Below, in pieces: positions 8,326 to 19,307 of a stretch of 64,000 nt of DNA. A program made the translations under genes and the position numbers. The stretch lies in contig OX411548.1 in assembly GCA_948146395.1 (NCBI GenBank), positions 58,175,020 through 58,239,019 of the forward strand, written 5' to 3'. Origin of the DNA: Fragum whitleyi (taxonomy: Eukaryota > Mollusca > Bivalvia > Cardiida > Cardiidae). The notes under the pieces were generated by a model. The model searched no databases and was not told where the DNA came from. It saw only the letters and a program-made list of their open reading frames with translations. Each line of letters starts with the position of its first letter. The stretch's first letter is position 1.

Positions 8326-9408
8326 AACAAGAGCCATGTCGGACATGGCCAACCCCCACCATGAAAGCTTGAAAGTTATCTGAAGCCTAATATATATTAA
8401 GGATTCTTTTGTACCTTTAAGAGATATGCCCCCTACAAAATCTAAGTCTTTAAGATAACAAAGACAATAACTGGAAAATTATGCAAGCAAGTATTATAGT
8501 TATGGTGCACTTCACTTCTCTTCAATGTGAACTATCCACCTATGAAGTTTCAAGTTGATAGCTAATATACTTTAACAGATATGCTTTCCTAAAAAATCTA
8601 AGTCTTTAAAATAATAAAGAGCAATAACTGGAAAATTATGCAAGCAAAAGTTATAGTAACTGGGCACACTGCACTTCTCTTCTAGAAGAACTATCCACTT
8701 TCAATTTGATAGCTATGTTATTTTAAGAGATATGCCCAAAACAAGGAATAAGAGTTTAAAATAACAAAAGGCAATTAATCCAAAATTATGCAAGCAAGTA
8801 TTGTTGTTCTTGTGCACTGCAATTCTCCTCTATGAGATCTATCCACCTGAAAATGTTTCAAGATGATAGCTGTTTAACCCTTTCCTGCTTTACAAAATTT
8901 TGGACCTGTCCAAATTCAAAGGTTTTGCAGACGAAAATTTAAAGTGGATTTAATTGAAAAATAACCATTCTGTAGGGTAGAAAATAGGGTGGAAAAAGAA
9001 GAAATTGCTTGTCAGAAGCAATTTCTTCTTTTTTCACAATGTTTTCTCAATCATAAAATCTGAGACACGTAAAAAGCAGGGATTAAACAGCAAAGGGTTA
9101 ACTTTCAGAGATATGCCCCGGACAAAATCTAAGTATTTAATACAAAAAAGGATAATAACTCCAAAATAATGCAAGAAAGAGTTGTAGTTCTTAAGCACTG
9201 CACTTCTCCTCCATTAGGTTATCCACTTATTAAGTTGATAGATATACCCCAAACAAGGAGTAAGGGTTTAAAACAACAAAGGGCAATAACTCCAAAATTA
9301 TGCAAGTTAGAGTTCTTGTTCTTTTGCATTGTTCTTAGTCACCCCAATGCAAACGATGACAACGCAATACATCAGGTTTTCTCTGAAAAAACAGCTAAAT
9401 AGCTAAAT
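8326..9408 (+). mobile_element. H2: HINE/pearl-like element with about 5 core monomers, interrupted by a MITE
   Basis: The head is AACAAGAGCCATGTCGG. The core repeats AGATATGCCCC..., AAATCTAAGTCTTTAA..., AATTATGCAAGCAAG and GTTTCAAGTTGATAGCT at about 150-156 bp intervals (8421, 8577, 8727, about 9107, 9237). The tail is CAACGC-rich and ends in a GGTTTTCTCTGAAAAAACAG stem followed by AGCTAAAT, like the tails of H3, H4 and H7. A TTAA MITE sits at 8878-9097; removing it restores the monomer phase. Confidence 0.65.
8878..9097 (-). mobile_element. 220-bp TTAA MITE, copy 2, nested in H2
   Basis: Inverted copy of 7094-7313 with identical length. Ends are CCCTTTCCTG and CAGCAAAGGG, with an intact TTAA duplication (8874-8877, 9098-9101). 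The host monomer reads GATAGCTGTTTTAA... on one side and continues ...ACTTTCAGAGATATGCC on the other, so it inserted after H2. Confidence 0.8.
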
Positions 9409-9662
9409 GAGTGATTACAGATAGATTAATATTCCAATGATTTTATCATGATATTTTTTAGTGTTTATATAAAATTTCCAGATGCTTAATTTCATTGTGA
9501 TAGTTTGGAATCACCATAGTACTGGTATGGTTACGCCACTTTTTTATAGATTTGTTAATAAAACAGAATTTACACATACCGTATACAGGGCAATAGAGAC
9601 CATCCAGATTTTTTTGCATTAAGTGTCAATATTAGTCAGACTGAGCTGACTGCACAGGCTGA

Positions 9663-9834
9663 TTAAGGTAGTGGACCCGTAAAAGTTCACAATATCTAGG
9701 AACTCATGATCTTTCACAATGTTGTTGAGGTTTCCCATTGAAAATCATTAGGAAACCTCGGATAATACTGTTAAAGTTCATTATTTCTGAATGATGTGGA
9801 ACTATTACCGGTCCAGTACCTTAATTTTTCTGAA
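9663..9834. mobile_element. Palindromic MITE TTAAGGTAGTGGAC, copy 1
   Basis: Begins TTAAGGTAGTGGACC and ends GGTCCAGTACCTTAA. The middle has TTTCACAATGTTG, ATCATTAGGAAACCTC and ACTGTTAAAGTTCATTA, shared with copies at 20855-21019 and 26401-26556. If TTAA is the target duplication, the element proper starts GGTAG. Confidence 0.7.
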
Positions 9835-11192
9835 TAACAAATGATCATTTTACCTTCTAGTAGTATAACAATTTTGAAACGTGGCCTCCTACTAACCTCT
9901 ACTGCAACAGATCTATTTTCCAAATATTAAAATTATGGTGTTACCTGATGGCACTTTATTGCGTGATGGGTTACATTTATAAATGAAGGATGTGTTGAAA
10001 TTTTCAAAGGCTACATAGTACAGAGTATACGTGTTTATAAATTGTAAATGTCCATACAATGGTTTAGCCCTGACCCCTCCCCCATATTGAATAGCCACAA
10101 AGAAATGATCTGTATCATAGTGAAGGGCAGATAAATTGATTATAATCGATAATCAGTTGGTTTTGGCTTTTGATTGTGATAATCGACTAAGAAATTTCAT
10201 AATTGATTAATCAGTTCCTAACACATAAATGAAAACCATAATATATTGTTTACAAAACCTACATCAGTTTGATGGCTCAGAGTGAAACAGTTGTAACTGC
10301 CTTTATGTTAATAGGCAGTTACAACTGTTTCATGCTGATCCATGAAGTAGTTGGAAAGAAGTGCATAAAGTGTCTTCAGGTCATTAGTTTTAACTAAACT
10401 TTCACATTCTATTCTTCAGAGGGTGGTACTGGGAGTGCAGTATTACTAATTTCTAAGAAATGCCTGTACAATTGATCATTAAAAAAACAAATATTGATTG
10501 TGATATGAAACCGATTTCCCTTCACTACTGTATCATACATGATTGACAGACAGACAGCTAGACAATATTAAAATAGTTTGCTCCAGTCTATCTCTTGATA
10601 CACAGGGCAAAAATATTTAGTATATTGTTGCTGGGCAGGGCTCATGTTTGACCCTGAAACCAGGGTTTTGACTCCCGAAAATCCAATTTTGACCCTCAAA
10701 AATTTCCTGCAGGGGGTCATTTTGTCCCACTGAGTTTCCAGTCCTGCAACCTTTGCTATATAAAAGATTATACAAATCAATAATTTTCTTCATACTATAA
10801 CAAAAGATCTATATATATAAATGAAACAGCATTAACAATAAAGTGTGTCTACAGTTTATTGTTTATGTTGTTTCAGTTACAAAATTGTCTTTATCTGATA
10901 AGTTTTCATGTTTTGCTCTTATATGACCCCAAGAATTTTGGGACAAGGGGTCAATGACTCCCAAATATAAAAAGCTAGTACAAGCCCTGTTGGGAGATCA
11001 AGACCATGTAACTACAGCTTGAATCAGCTGTAGAAAAAAAAGATTTTGGTGGCCAACCGACGCTATGTTCTGATACTTTTCTTACATCTACAATGTTGAA
11101 TTTGTGTTGGTTTTTTAGTCAATATTTAACAACATAATTCATAAAAAACTGGCAACAGAATGTGAAACATTTGCTCTGAAAACAATTATTGA
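9835..11192. other. Non-coding stretch with decayed repeats
   Basis: Holds the hairpin at 10284-10331, a fragment of the TACAGCTTGAA palindrome (about 10990-11025), and tracts resembling degraded MITEs. No credible coding sequence. Confidence 0.4.
10284..10331. repeat. Palindrome, GTAACTGCC family
   Basis: The stem GAAACAGTTGTAACTGCC pairs with GGCAGTTACAACTGTTTC across a short loop; the arms are perfect. Relatives are at 27573-27633, about 36300-36345 and about 37080-37135. Confidence 0.6.
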
Positions 11193-11655
11193 AAACAAGG
11201 GGCCCATTAGGGCCTGATGAGACTGCTCTACTGATTCTTTGAAAAGCCTATGTCTTGAAAGTGTTATTCAAGATATAACAAGAAAACAGTTTCATGACTA
11301 TATAAATGTAGGAGTAGTTGCGTTGATAAGAAAATTTACTTTAAGACCCTTTTCCCAATACGCCACATAATTGCACCAAATGGCAAAGTTGTGGCCATTG
11401 TCACATGGGAATATTTTGTTTAAATTTTATGACAATCAATGCATAAATGAAGAAGTTGTGTAAAAAAATAAATGATAAATATGATATAAAGCCTCTTTCC
11501 CATGAAATGAATCTGTAAAAGAAAAGGGAAGTTATGTTAACAAGGGAATTTAACATAAAACCCCCTTTATCTGTGATGTGGTTTATCACCAAATGGCAAA
11601 ATAAATGTTGCCATGGTCAAATTTTGGACTCAAAATAAAGGCCCGTAATATTATA

Positions 11656-11702
11656 GTTTAAACCTATTTATTTTACATCGATTGGGAAACAAATTCTTAC
11701 AA
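11656..11702 (-). mobile_element. SINE A, 3' tail fragment
   Basis: The reverse complement of the tail found at 38204-38252: GTAAGAATTTGTTTCCCAAT followed by CGATGTAAAATAAATAGG. Only the tail remains, as expected of a 5'-truncated insertion. Confidence 0.65.
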
Positions 11703-11944
11703 CCGAATATGTCGGTCAATGAAAGAACCCAAATCAATAGTTAATTAAAGAGGGTTTTTTTTTTAATAAGGAAGTCTGCATAAAGGCCCCTTTTTCAATG
11801 ACACAGTATAGTATCACTAGAAAATATCAATATGCACATGGCCAAATGATGTTTAATACTAAGTGAATTTTTCATTGTTTAAATGAAGGGTTTTTGTTAA
11901 AAAAGAATATAAAGGCCCCTTTAAATATGAGGCAGCATATAACT

Positions 11945-12570
11945 AACAAGAGCACCGCCTACGGGATGCCTACGCTACGCTGTAAGTGCTGGATGCTGAA
12001 AAAAACTTATGGATGGTGAAAAAACTAAGTAGAAAAAGGGGCATAATTTGCCGATAATGCTTCTAGTGTTATCCCTCTTGAGAGAAAAGAATGCTTTTAC
12101 TGGTGAAAATGTGTGCTAAGTTTCAAGTGAATATCTTCAGGAGAACCAGAGATATCAAAGTTTTTGCATTTTTTTCACAATTGACCTTGAAAAATGACCT
12201 TGACTTTGACTGATGACCTTGAATTTGGTACCAACAGAAAGGCAACCATTGTGTGAAATAAGGAGACCTATCACTTACCATTCAAAAGTAATTGCAAAAT
12301 GTCAGAGTTTTTTCATTTTTTTTCACAAATTTGACATTGAAAAATAACCTTGACCTTGACTGATGTCCTTGAACTTGGTACCAACAGAAAGACCTTTTCA
12401 CAGGCAACCAAATGTGAAATATGAAGGCACTTACCATTTAAAAGTGATCACAAAATGTTGAAGTTTTTGCACCATGACGACCCCAACAACAACAATGGCG
12501 CCAACAACGAGGACAACACCAAGGCCTAAGCAATACCTTGTGTTATCTCTGAAAACAGCTAAGCTAAAAA
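11945..12570 (+). mobile_element. H3: HINE/pearl-like element
   Basis: Head AACAAGAGCACCGCCTACGG. The core monomers contain TGACCTTGAAAAATGACC and TTGGTACCAACAGAAAGG. A CAACAACAACAATGGCGCC microsatellite-like run is followed by the tail GTGTTATCTCTGAAAACAGC and TAAGCTAAAAA. The core is of the same family as H4. Confidence 0.6.
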
Positions 12571-13391
12571 GCCACAAATGAAAATAATTACTGGAAATGG
12601 AATATTCTGTGAAAGTTTCACATGAATGTATCTATTAATAAAAGAGGAGTTTTGTTAGCAAGAAAGTTTACACTTAGGCCCCTTTTTTCTATGACACTGT
12701 ATAAATTCACCAGACCACATTAATAATGAACATGGTCACATGATGTAGAATACTAAGTAAAATTTTCATTAACTTCCATGCAGAAGTTTAAACAATGAAT
12801 TCTTAAAATTTATACTCAAATATAGGCCCCTTTTCTTGTGATACTGAATCCATTGAATTATTTCTTTTTTAAAGAGAAATCATTGGATGATTCAATCAAT
12901 CCGAGAAAGTTTGGATTTAATTGGATGAAAACTGGGCTTTAGAGCTATTAAAGGATTTTCTAATTAAATTCTTAAAGTTTAATTTCAAATATAGGCCCCT
13001 TTTCTCGTGATGCTAAATTGATCAAACATTTTTTAAAAGAGAGCTATAACAGTGATGATGCAATCAATCTGAGCAAGTTTGAAGACAATCAGATGATAAT
13101 GTGGACTTAAGAGCTACAAAGAGGATTTTCTAATTAAATTTTCATTTGGCCCCTTGAACAGACTATCTGGCCCATTTTGGAAAGGAACCATGTATAAGTA
13201 CAATTATTTTTAAGACCTTTTAAGACAATATGATGAAGACTGGACTCTTTAAGAGCACTCTTATGGATTTTCTTATTAAATTTTCAGTAGGGTCCTTTTC
13301 CCATGATGCTCGACAGATCTGACCTATTTTCGAAAGGATCAGTCTTTGTGATGGTCTAATCATACTGACCATGTTAAAAGACAATTATATG

Positions 13392-14047
13392 AACAAGAGC
13401 ACTGAAAGATGGTGCCAACGCTAGACTGTTTATTATTTCTTAGGCATATGCAAATATTTGAATTTGGTACCAACAGAAAGGTCTTGTCCCCAGCAACGAT
13501 CATGTGAAAAATGAAGACTCTTTGACTAACCATTCAAAAGTTATGACTAAGGTTGATTTTTTTAAAAGAAATTTGACCTTGAAAAATGATCTTGACCTTC
13601 ACTGATGACCTTAAACTTGGTACCGACAGAAAGGTTTTGTCCTAAGCAATGATCATGTGAAATATGAAGGCTGTATCACTTACCATTCAAAAGTTATGAC
13701 CAAGGTTAATTTTTTTACAGAGGTTTGACCTTGAAAAATGACCTTGACCTTGACTGATGACCTTGAACTTGGTACCTACAGAAAGGTCTTGTCCCAAGCA
13801 ATAATTATGTGAAATATGAAGGCTCTTTCACTTACCATTCAAATGTTATGACCAAGGCTAATTTTTAAGGAATTTGACCTTGAAAAATGACCTTGACCTT
13901 GACTGATGTCTATCACTTACCATTCAAAAGTTATGACCAAGGTTAAAGTTTGTCAAGCCAATGCCAATGCCAACGCCAACGACGCGAACGATGACAAGAT
14001 GATCATAATACCTCGGGTTTTCTTCGAAAACAGCCGAGCTAAAAATG
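13392..14047 (+). mobile_element. H4: HINE/pearl-like element rich in TGACCTTGA
   Basis: Head AACAAGAGCACTGAAAGATG. At least three monomers repeat at 152-154 bp (the ACAGAAAGGT word at 13469, 13621 and 13775), each with TTTGACCTTGAAAAATGACC and ATGTGAAATATGAAGGCT. Then comes a GCCAATGCCAACGCCAACG run and a tail with an imperfect double stem (CTCGG...CCGAG enclosing GTTTTC-TTC-GAAAAC). The short plus-strand ORF across the tail is not a gene. Confidence 0.65.
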
Positions 14048-14388
14048 TACTTTGGAGCGTTCAAAAGGATTTTCTAATAACATTTTAAGCTTCTTTTCCT
14101 ATGATGCTTGACAGATCTGACTCATTTTCAGATGGAAATACTGATCCTTATGATAGTCTAATCATTTTGACCAATTTTGAGGACAATTGAATAAATACTG
14201 GACTTTAGAGCTTTAATAAGTAAAAGTTAATGGACGGATGTTGGATGGTAAAAATGGCATCGCAATAGCTCTTCTGATCTTTGAGGTATTTTTCAAATGG
14301 CACATCATAATGCAGAAGAATAGTGCTGAGCTATTTTGAAATCCATCCATAATTAATTTAATTCTAGTTGAGTTTACCGAATTTGTGA

Positions 14389-14668
14389 ATTCTGATTGGC
14401 TGAAAAATTGGTTTCATCACCCAATGTTAACAATTTAATTACACAGCTTTTTTGTAGGTAGTCCTATTAATAATCCCTGAATTTGAGGATAGATCTTTAC
14501 ATTAACACTTCAAGAAATTTACTTATAAGGTATGAAAAGACTTTCTGTTGATTTCAAAAAGGTATGAAACTAAAAACCTAATCACACTCATGCACATGAA
14601 TCTGTTTGGCATATTCATACAGTGCAATTTTTTTTAGTTTCATACCTCTATGAAATCAACAAATACTC
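14389..14668. mobile_element. Palindromic MITE, ATTCTGATTGGCTGA family
   Basis: Starts ATTCTGATTGGCTGAAAAA. An inner palindrome has GGTATGAAACTAAAAACC and its complement TTTTAGTTTCATACCTC, with CATGCACATG at the loop. Related copies lie at about 22960-23210, 25660-25845, 31448-31710 and 48276-48620. Confidence 0.5.
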
Positions 14669-15943
14669 TCTTTATCTCTAAAACATAAGAGTTATGCTTA
14701 GGACAAGGTCAATTTTAATTAACCTTGGAAATATCTGAATTTTTCCTTCTACTAACATTTACAAGGATGACGGAAAACAAATTATTGTACCAAGTTCTTT
14801 TGAAATTTATCCATGAATGTGGGAGTAATTGGACAAAAACCAACAGATTGACTAATGGAGAATCACACAAACACACACGAGCTGTCATTGTAACAACTTT
14901 GTCTCGCACATCTCAAATGGGATGACAAAAATGTATATAGGGTTATTCCCCTTGATAGTACTCATTGCTCTTATGACAGAGAAAACACATGCTAAGTTTC
15001 AAGCAGATATAGCCAAGGTTAAAGTATGTTGTACTACCAACTGGCCTACACAAATGGAGACATGACACAGGTATGAACTGTTCCAAATTTGGATTTTCTG
15101 AGCCCTTGTGCAAAAGTTCCACCCTGGAATTTCTGCGTAAAAAATACCATTATTCTCAACTAAGTGCTTACGCAAAACACACAAATCTTATTTTATGCGT
15201 ACAGATATGCAAAAAAGTTTATATGGCTTGAAAGAATTGTGCTTTTGTACGCAAAGAAACCTTCCTTGGATCACTGTAACAGTATGCAAAAATCCTCTTG
15301 AAGAAATGTGCATATACCATAAAATCAAAGTTTGTTTTGAAAGCAAAAATATCCAGGGAAGAATTGTTTGTTTACGTGCCCACAGTTCTTACATCCGCAT
15401 TAACAGTTTTTGCGTATCTATATGTAAAAATTCAGATACATTTGTTTTGTGCATACATATATTATTAGGTGAGTAATAATAGAAAAATACGAAGAAAATC
15501 CATGTGGAGCTTCAATGCCAGGGCGCAGATAATCCAAATTTGGAAGAGTTCATAATTCCATGACCGCTAAAATCCATTCATACTTAAGTATATTTATGTA
15601 CAATTAGAATTCACTATTTTGACTCTTGGATTGTATACAAATGCATTTTGAAATAGACAAAATGCCTTATCAAAGTTATACATGAATCAAAGTTTGTTTC
15701 ATTCTCTGTAAGCTTGGTTCAGATGCACAGGTTTAAATGAGTGATCTAAGGTAAATTTTGTCTATACCATATACATAGACAAAATTGACCTTTGATACCT
15801 CACTTAAACTTCTGTATCTATACATGACCAAATTATGCTTGAAGAAGAGTGCTGCAAGTGGATGTCCACCCTTGTTTGTTCAGAGTTGGAAAGTGGATAA
15901 TTTTTTTTGTTTGAATTAACAATCTTATATATATAGTTATATC
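14669..15943. other. Non-coding stretch
   Basis: Several short ORFs but none with a recognisable protein motif. Contains TTTTGCGTA/TACGCAAAA words (15130-15420) suggestive of another decayed palindromic repeat. No structure I can name with confidence. Confidence 0.35.
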
Positions 15944-17385
15944 ATGAGCACCTAACAACGGATTCCTGGTACTTCTCTCACCAGTACTACCATCACATTC
16001 TTTCCTAGCCTTCAGCTGCTATCTTGAATAGGTCTAGGATAATCAACCTATTGGTGAGAGACAAAACAAGAGTGCCATCGTCACAAAATAGGCCGCCACT
16101 TTGCTCTTGTTTCACGAAAATAATTGTAGACACTGCTTATTTTGACAGAACCAAATTCAAAATGACCAAGTTTCATTTAAATCAAGACAAAAAGTTAGGA
16201 GGAGTTGCCTTCACAAGGCTGCAATTTAAATAAGCCCCAGACACAAAGTTCTAAGGGGGCATAATTCAGGGAAATAAATGAGCCATAAAATCCTTGATCC
16301 ATGTACATCTACAAATTATGGTGATGACATTGACCAAGTTTCATTTAAATAAAGACAAAAAGTAGTGAGGAGTCGCGTTCAAAAGGCTGCAATTTCAATA
16401 AGCCCTAGATACTAAGTTTTAAGGGGGCATAATTTAGGGTAAAATTAATGAACCAAAAATCCTTACATCATGCTCATCTACCAATTTCGGTTATAACATC
16501 CACCAAGTTTCAATTAGATCCAGCCAGAAACTTAGGAAGAGTTGCATTCACAAGGCTGCAATTACAATAAGGCCCAGAGACTAAATTTTAAGGGGGCATA
16601 ACTGAGGCAATAAGCCGCAGAGACTAAGTTTTTAAGGGGCATAACTCAGGCAAAAATCAATGAATCGTAAAATCCTTCCTTCATGCACATCTACCAATTA
16701 AATTGATAACATTGACCAAGTTTCAAGAAGATCCAGCCAGAAACTTAGGAGGAGTTGCGTTGACAAGAAAAGTGGACCAAGAGACTAAGTTTTTAAGGGG
16801 CATAACTCAGGCAAAAATCAACAAACCATAAAATCCTTCCTTCATGCACATCTACCAATTAAATTGATAACATTGACCAAGTTTCAAGAAGATCCAGCCA
16901 GAAACTTAGGAGGAGTTGCGTTGACAAGAAAAGTGGACCCAGAGACCTAGTTTTTAAGGGGCATAACTCAGGCAAAAATCAACGAACCATAAAATCCTTC
17001 CTTCATGCACATCTATCAATTCAGGTGATAACATTGACCAAGTTTCAAGAAGATCCAGCCAGAAACTTAGGAGGAGTTGCGTTGACAAGAAAAGTGGACC
17101 CAGAGACTAAGTTTTTAAGGGGCATAACTCAGACAAAAATCAACGTACCATAAAATCCTTCTTTCATGCACATCTACCAATTGAAGTGATAACATTGACC
17201 AAGTTTCAAGAAGATCCAGCCAGAAACTTAGGAGGAGTTGCGTTGACAAGAAAAGTGGACGGAGGTACGTACGTACGGACGGTCGGACAGATGGACGGAC
17301 AGATGGAGAAGATGACGCCAATATACGTCCGCCAGTGGCAGCATATAAAAATTGGAAGGATGAGTGCAGCTGTCAGGGATCAAAC
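15944..17385 (-). mobile_element. SINE B copy 1, split by H5
   Basis: 15944-16064 (GGATTCCTGGTACTTCTCTC ... GGTGAGAGACAAAA) and 17351-17385 (GGAAGGATGAGTGCAGC ... GGATCAAAC) are consecutive parts of the SINE B body seen uninterrupted at 29600-29865. H5 sits exactly between them. Confidence 0.6.
16065..17350 (+). mobile_element. H5: HINE/pearl-like element with 161-bp core monomers
   Basis: The head is AACAAGAGTGCCATCG. The core has CATTGACCAAGTTTCAAGAA, GATCCAGCCAGAAACTTAGG and TTTTTAAGGGGCATAACTCA. The last four monomers are spaced exactly 161 bp (GACCAAG at 16714, 16875, 17036, 17197); the older upstream ones are about 170 bp apart. Then comes a GTACGTACGGACGGTCGGAC microsatellite and a tail ending GCATATAAAAA. 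The 5' subterminal GCCGCCACT and the complement of the 3' hairpin region (GCTGCCACT) agree at 8 of 9 positions. It interrupts SINE B without visible target duplication. Confidence 0.7.
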
Positions 17386-17394
17386 TTTTTTTCA

Positions 17395-17655
17395 TTTGAA
17401 TGGGATTCACGGCACTTTCAACAATCTTACAGCTGTATTACGGAGGCTGGAACACATAACAATGGATTCCTGGTATTTCTCAGACCAGTACCACAAAGAC
17501 ATCCTCTCCTAGCCTCAAACTACTATCCCGCATAGGTCAACGACTATCAACCCATGGGTGAGAGACGAATAGTCAGAAATGATGAGTGCCACCGTGGATA
17601 AAACCTGGGATCTCTAGATTGACAGTCAGAACTACCAACTCTGTTATGATGGCGG
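17395..17655 (-). mobile_element. SINE B copy 2, tRNA-derived
   Basis: On the minus strand a tRNA-like head (17655-17585, with GTTGGTAGTTCTGACTG and a B-box-like AGGTTTTATCC) runs into a body. The body contains, on the plus strand, GGATTCCTGGTATTTCTCAG, CAGTACCACAAAGACATCC and CGCATAGGTCAACGACTATC. The body matches 15944-16064 and 29600-29865. The B box is decayed (GGTTTTATCC against GGTTCGANTCC), so it is probably inactive. Confidence 0.55.
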
Positions 17656-18117
17656 AAAGTTGATAATAAAATAAAAAAAAAATGCAAAATTTGTATACAG
17701 TTTATGCTTCTATTTCAATTTGGCATTCTAGGAAATTACATAACTCTCCAACTGCTTTCCAGCTGAGATTCAGGCATTGTCATAGTTTATTCACTGCACT
17801 CTGGAAATATTTAGATTGCATAAGTGCGCCGTGGCATTGCCCCCTTGTGTAATAGGCTTTTTTCTAAACTAGCCAGGTGAATAAATCCAGTCTCAATTCT
17901 CCTTCGGACAAAACATAACTAACAACTCTTGTTATGCAAGATAAATTTTGTATTGGCAACACTTAAACATGTGTTCATATGGCTTAACAAATATGAATTT
18001 TGAAATACACAAGACATACCAATGTTTAAGGTAAAAGCTGTCTAAACCAACCTCCACTCAGACAGAGTAAAAAGATTGGTATATCATTAGATTTATATAT
18101 TTCACAAAATTGTTATC

Positions 18118-18212
18118 TTATTGGTGTCGAGTTGACCCCCGCCAAGATTTGAACTCAGAACTCCTGGGTATATTGCACCCAGACATTTTACCTTTAAACT
18201 ACAAGAGTATTA
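18118..18212 (-). repeat. tRNA-like SINE head or degraded tRNA
   Basis: The minus strand shows TCTTGTAGTTTAAAGGTAAA (A-box region) and GAGTTCTGAGTTCAAATC (B-box-like GTTCAAATC) at tRNA spacing. The arms do not close well enough for a functional tRNA. No clear SINE body follows. Confidence 0.4.
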
Positions 18213-19307
18213 AGCACCAAATAAAGAATAGCAATGTTTGTAACTTACATAAATCTAATATATTTTTTCTAAATTCATGTTTCCTTCAAAATTCAAGATG
18301 AGTCTTGTATGAAGTCAAGCCTGAATTTAAAAAAAGAATGGAATCACATTATGCTCCCCTTTAAGGTATTTGTATGTATATATTTACTGGTAATTAATAT
18401 CATAAATGTTTACAAGCCTTATCTAGAAAGTCATAAAAAATTAGCATGTAAGGGTAAAGAATGTGTATCCCATGCAGAAAGTTTTTATTTATTTTCTACA
18501 ATGTTTCAAATATGATTTATCATTATGTTGCAAAAAAACCTTGTTAGTCCTTGAAAGATGATTTTTTAACATCTAAAATAAGGTGCTTAAAGAAAGGGAA
18601 AAATCAAGAGAGAAGAAGGCCTATCAATCAAAATATTTGATTATCAAACTGTTTTTTGGCTAAAAAGTGTAAACTCTGCTTATTGAATGGACAATATTAC
18701 TTTTAACTTTTCAAAAGAGACAGACGGACTTTGGAGCATTTACCAGAGAGATCAATCTAACAATGCTAAGGAATACATATACTTAGATAATGAAACATTG
18801 AATGCACATAATAATAGGATAACTCAAGTTTAATAGTGAAGTACAATGATTACACAAAAATACATGTAAATACACTATAGAACTTTATGTTCTTTTTTAA
18901 CAATGAAATAGTGACTACTCAAGAATAAATATATCAAACTTGTTATTCTTTTTAAACAGTGGAACTATGAAACCTCAGGGGAAAAATACTTTTTTAACAT
19001 TGAATGCACAAGAAAATGTATACTTTTAGGCTTATAATTGATCTTAACAATGAAATATAGAATTCACAATGCTACCCAACTCTTTCTTTTTAACTGAATA
19101 AATGAAAGCTCAAGAGCACCACATTTTTCCAATGCAGGTTGTCATTTCCTTAGAATAATCTACTTAAGTTTTCTTTGAGGATAATATTTGAACATCTGTG
19201 CCAAACAGACATTGAGATGGGCCAGCCTCCTTTTAAACTGATTTCAAAGTGCCTAAGATATACCTATACTATATAAAATTGATATAGCACTGAGACATCA
19301 CATTGTA
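18213..19307. other. Non-coding stretch
   Basis: A+T-rich. Weakly periodic words (AACAATGAAATA, TTTTTAACA, GAATGCACA) between about 18780 and 19090 suggest a very old tandem repeat. No coding sequence recognised. Confidence 0.35.

Larger units (their letters stand above)
11193..14272 (+). mobile_element. H0: degenerate HINE-like array hosting H3 and H4
   Basis: The head-like AACAAGGGGCCCATTAGG is followed by degenerate monomers. Each carries an AGGCCCCTTTTC..TGATGC block and a GGATTTTCTAATTAAATT block at about 140-170 bp spacing. It ends with GGACGGATGTTGGATGG near 14231. H3 and H4 appear inserted in it, since monomers of the outer family occur on both sides. Boundaries are uncertain because divergence is high. 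Confidence 0.4.
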
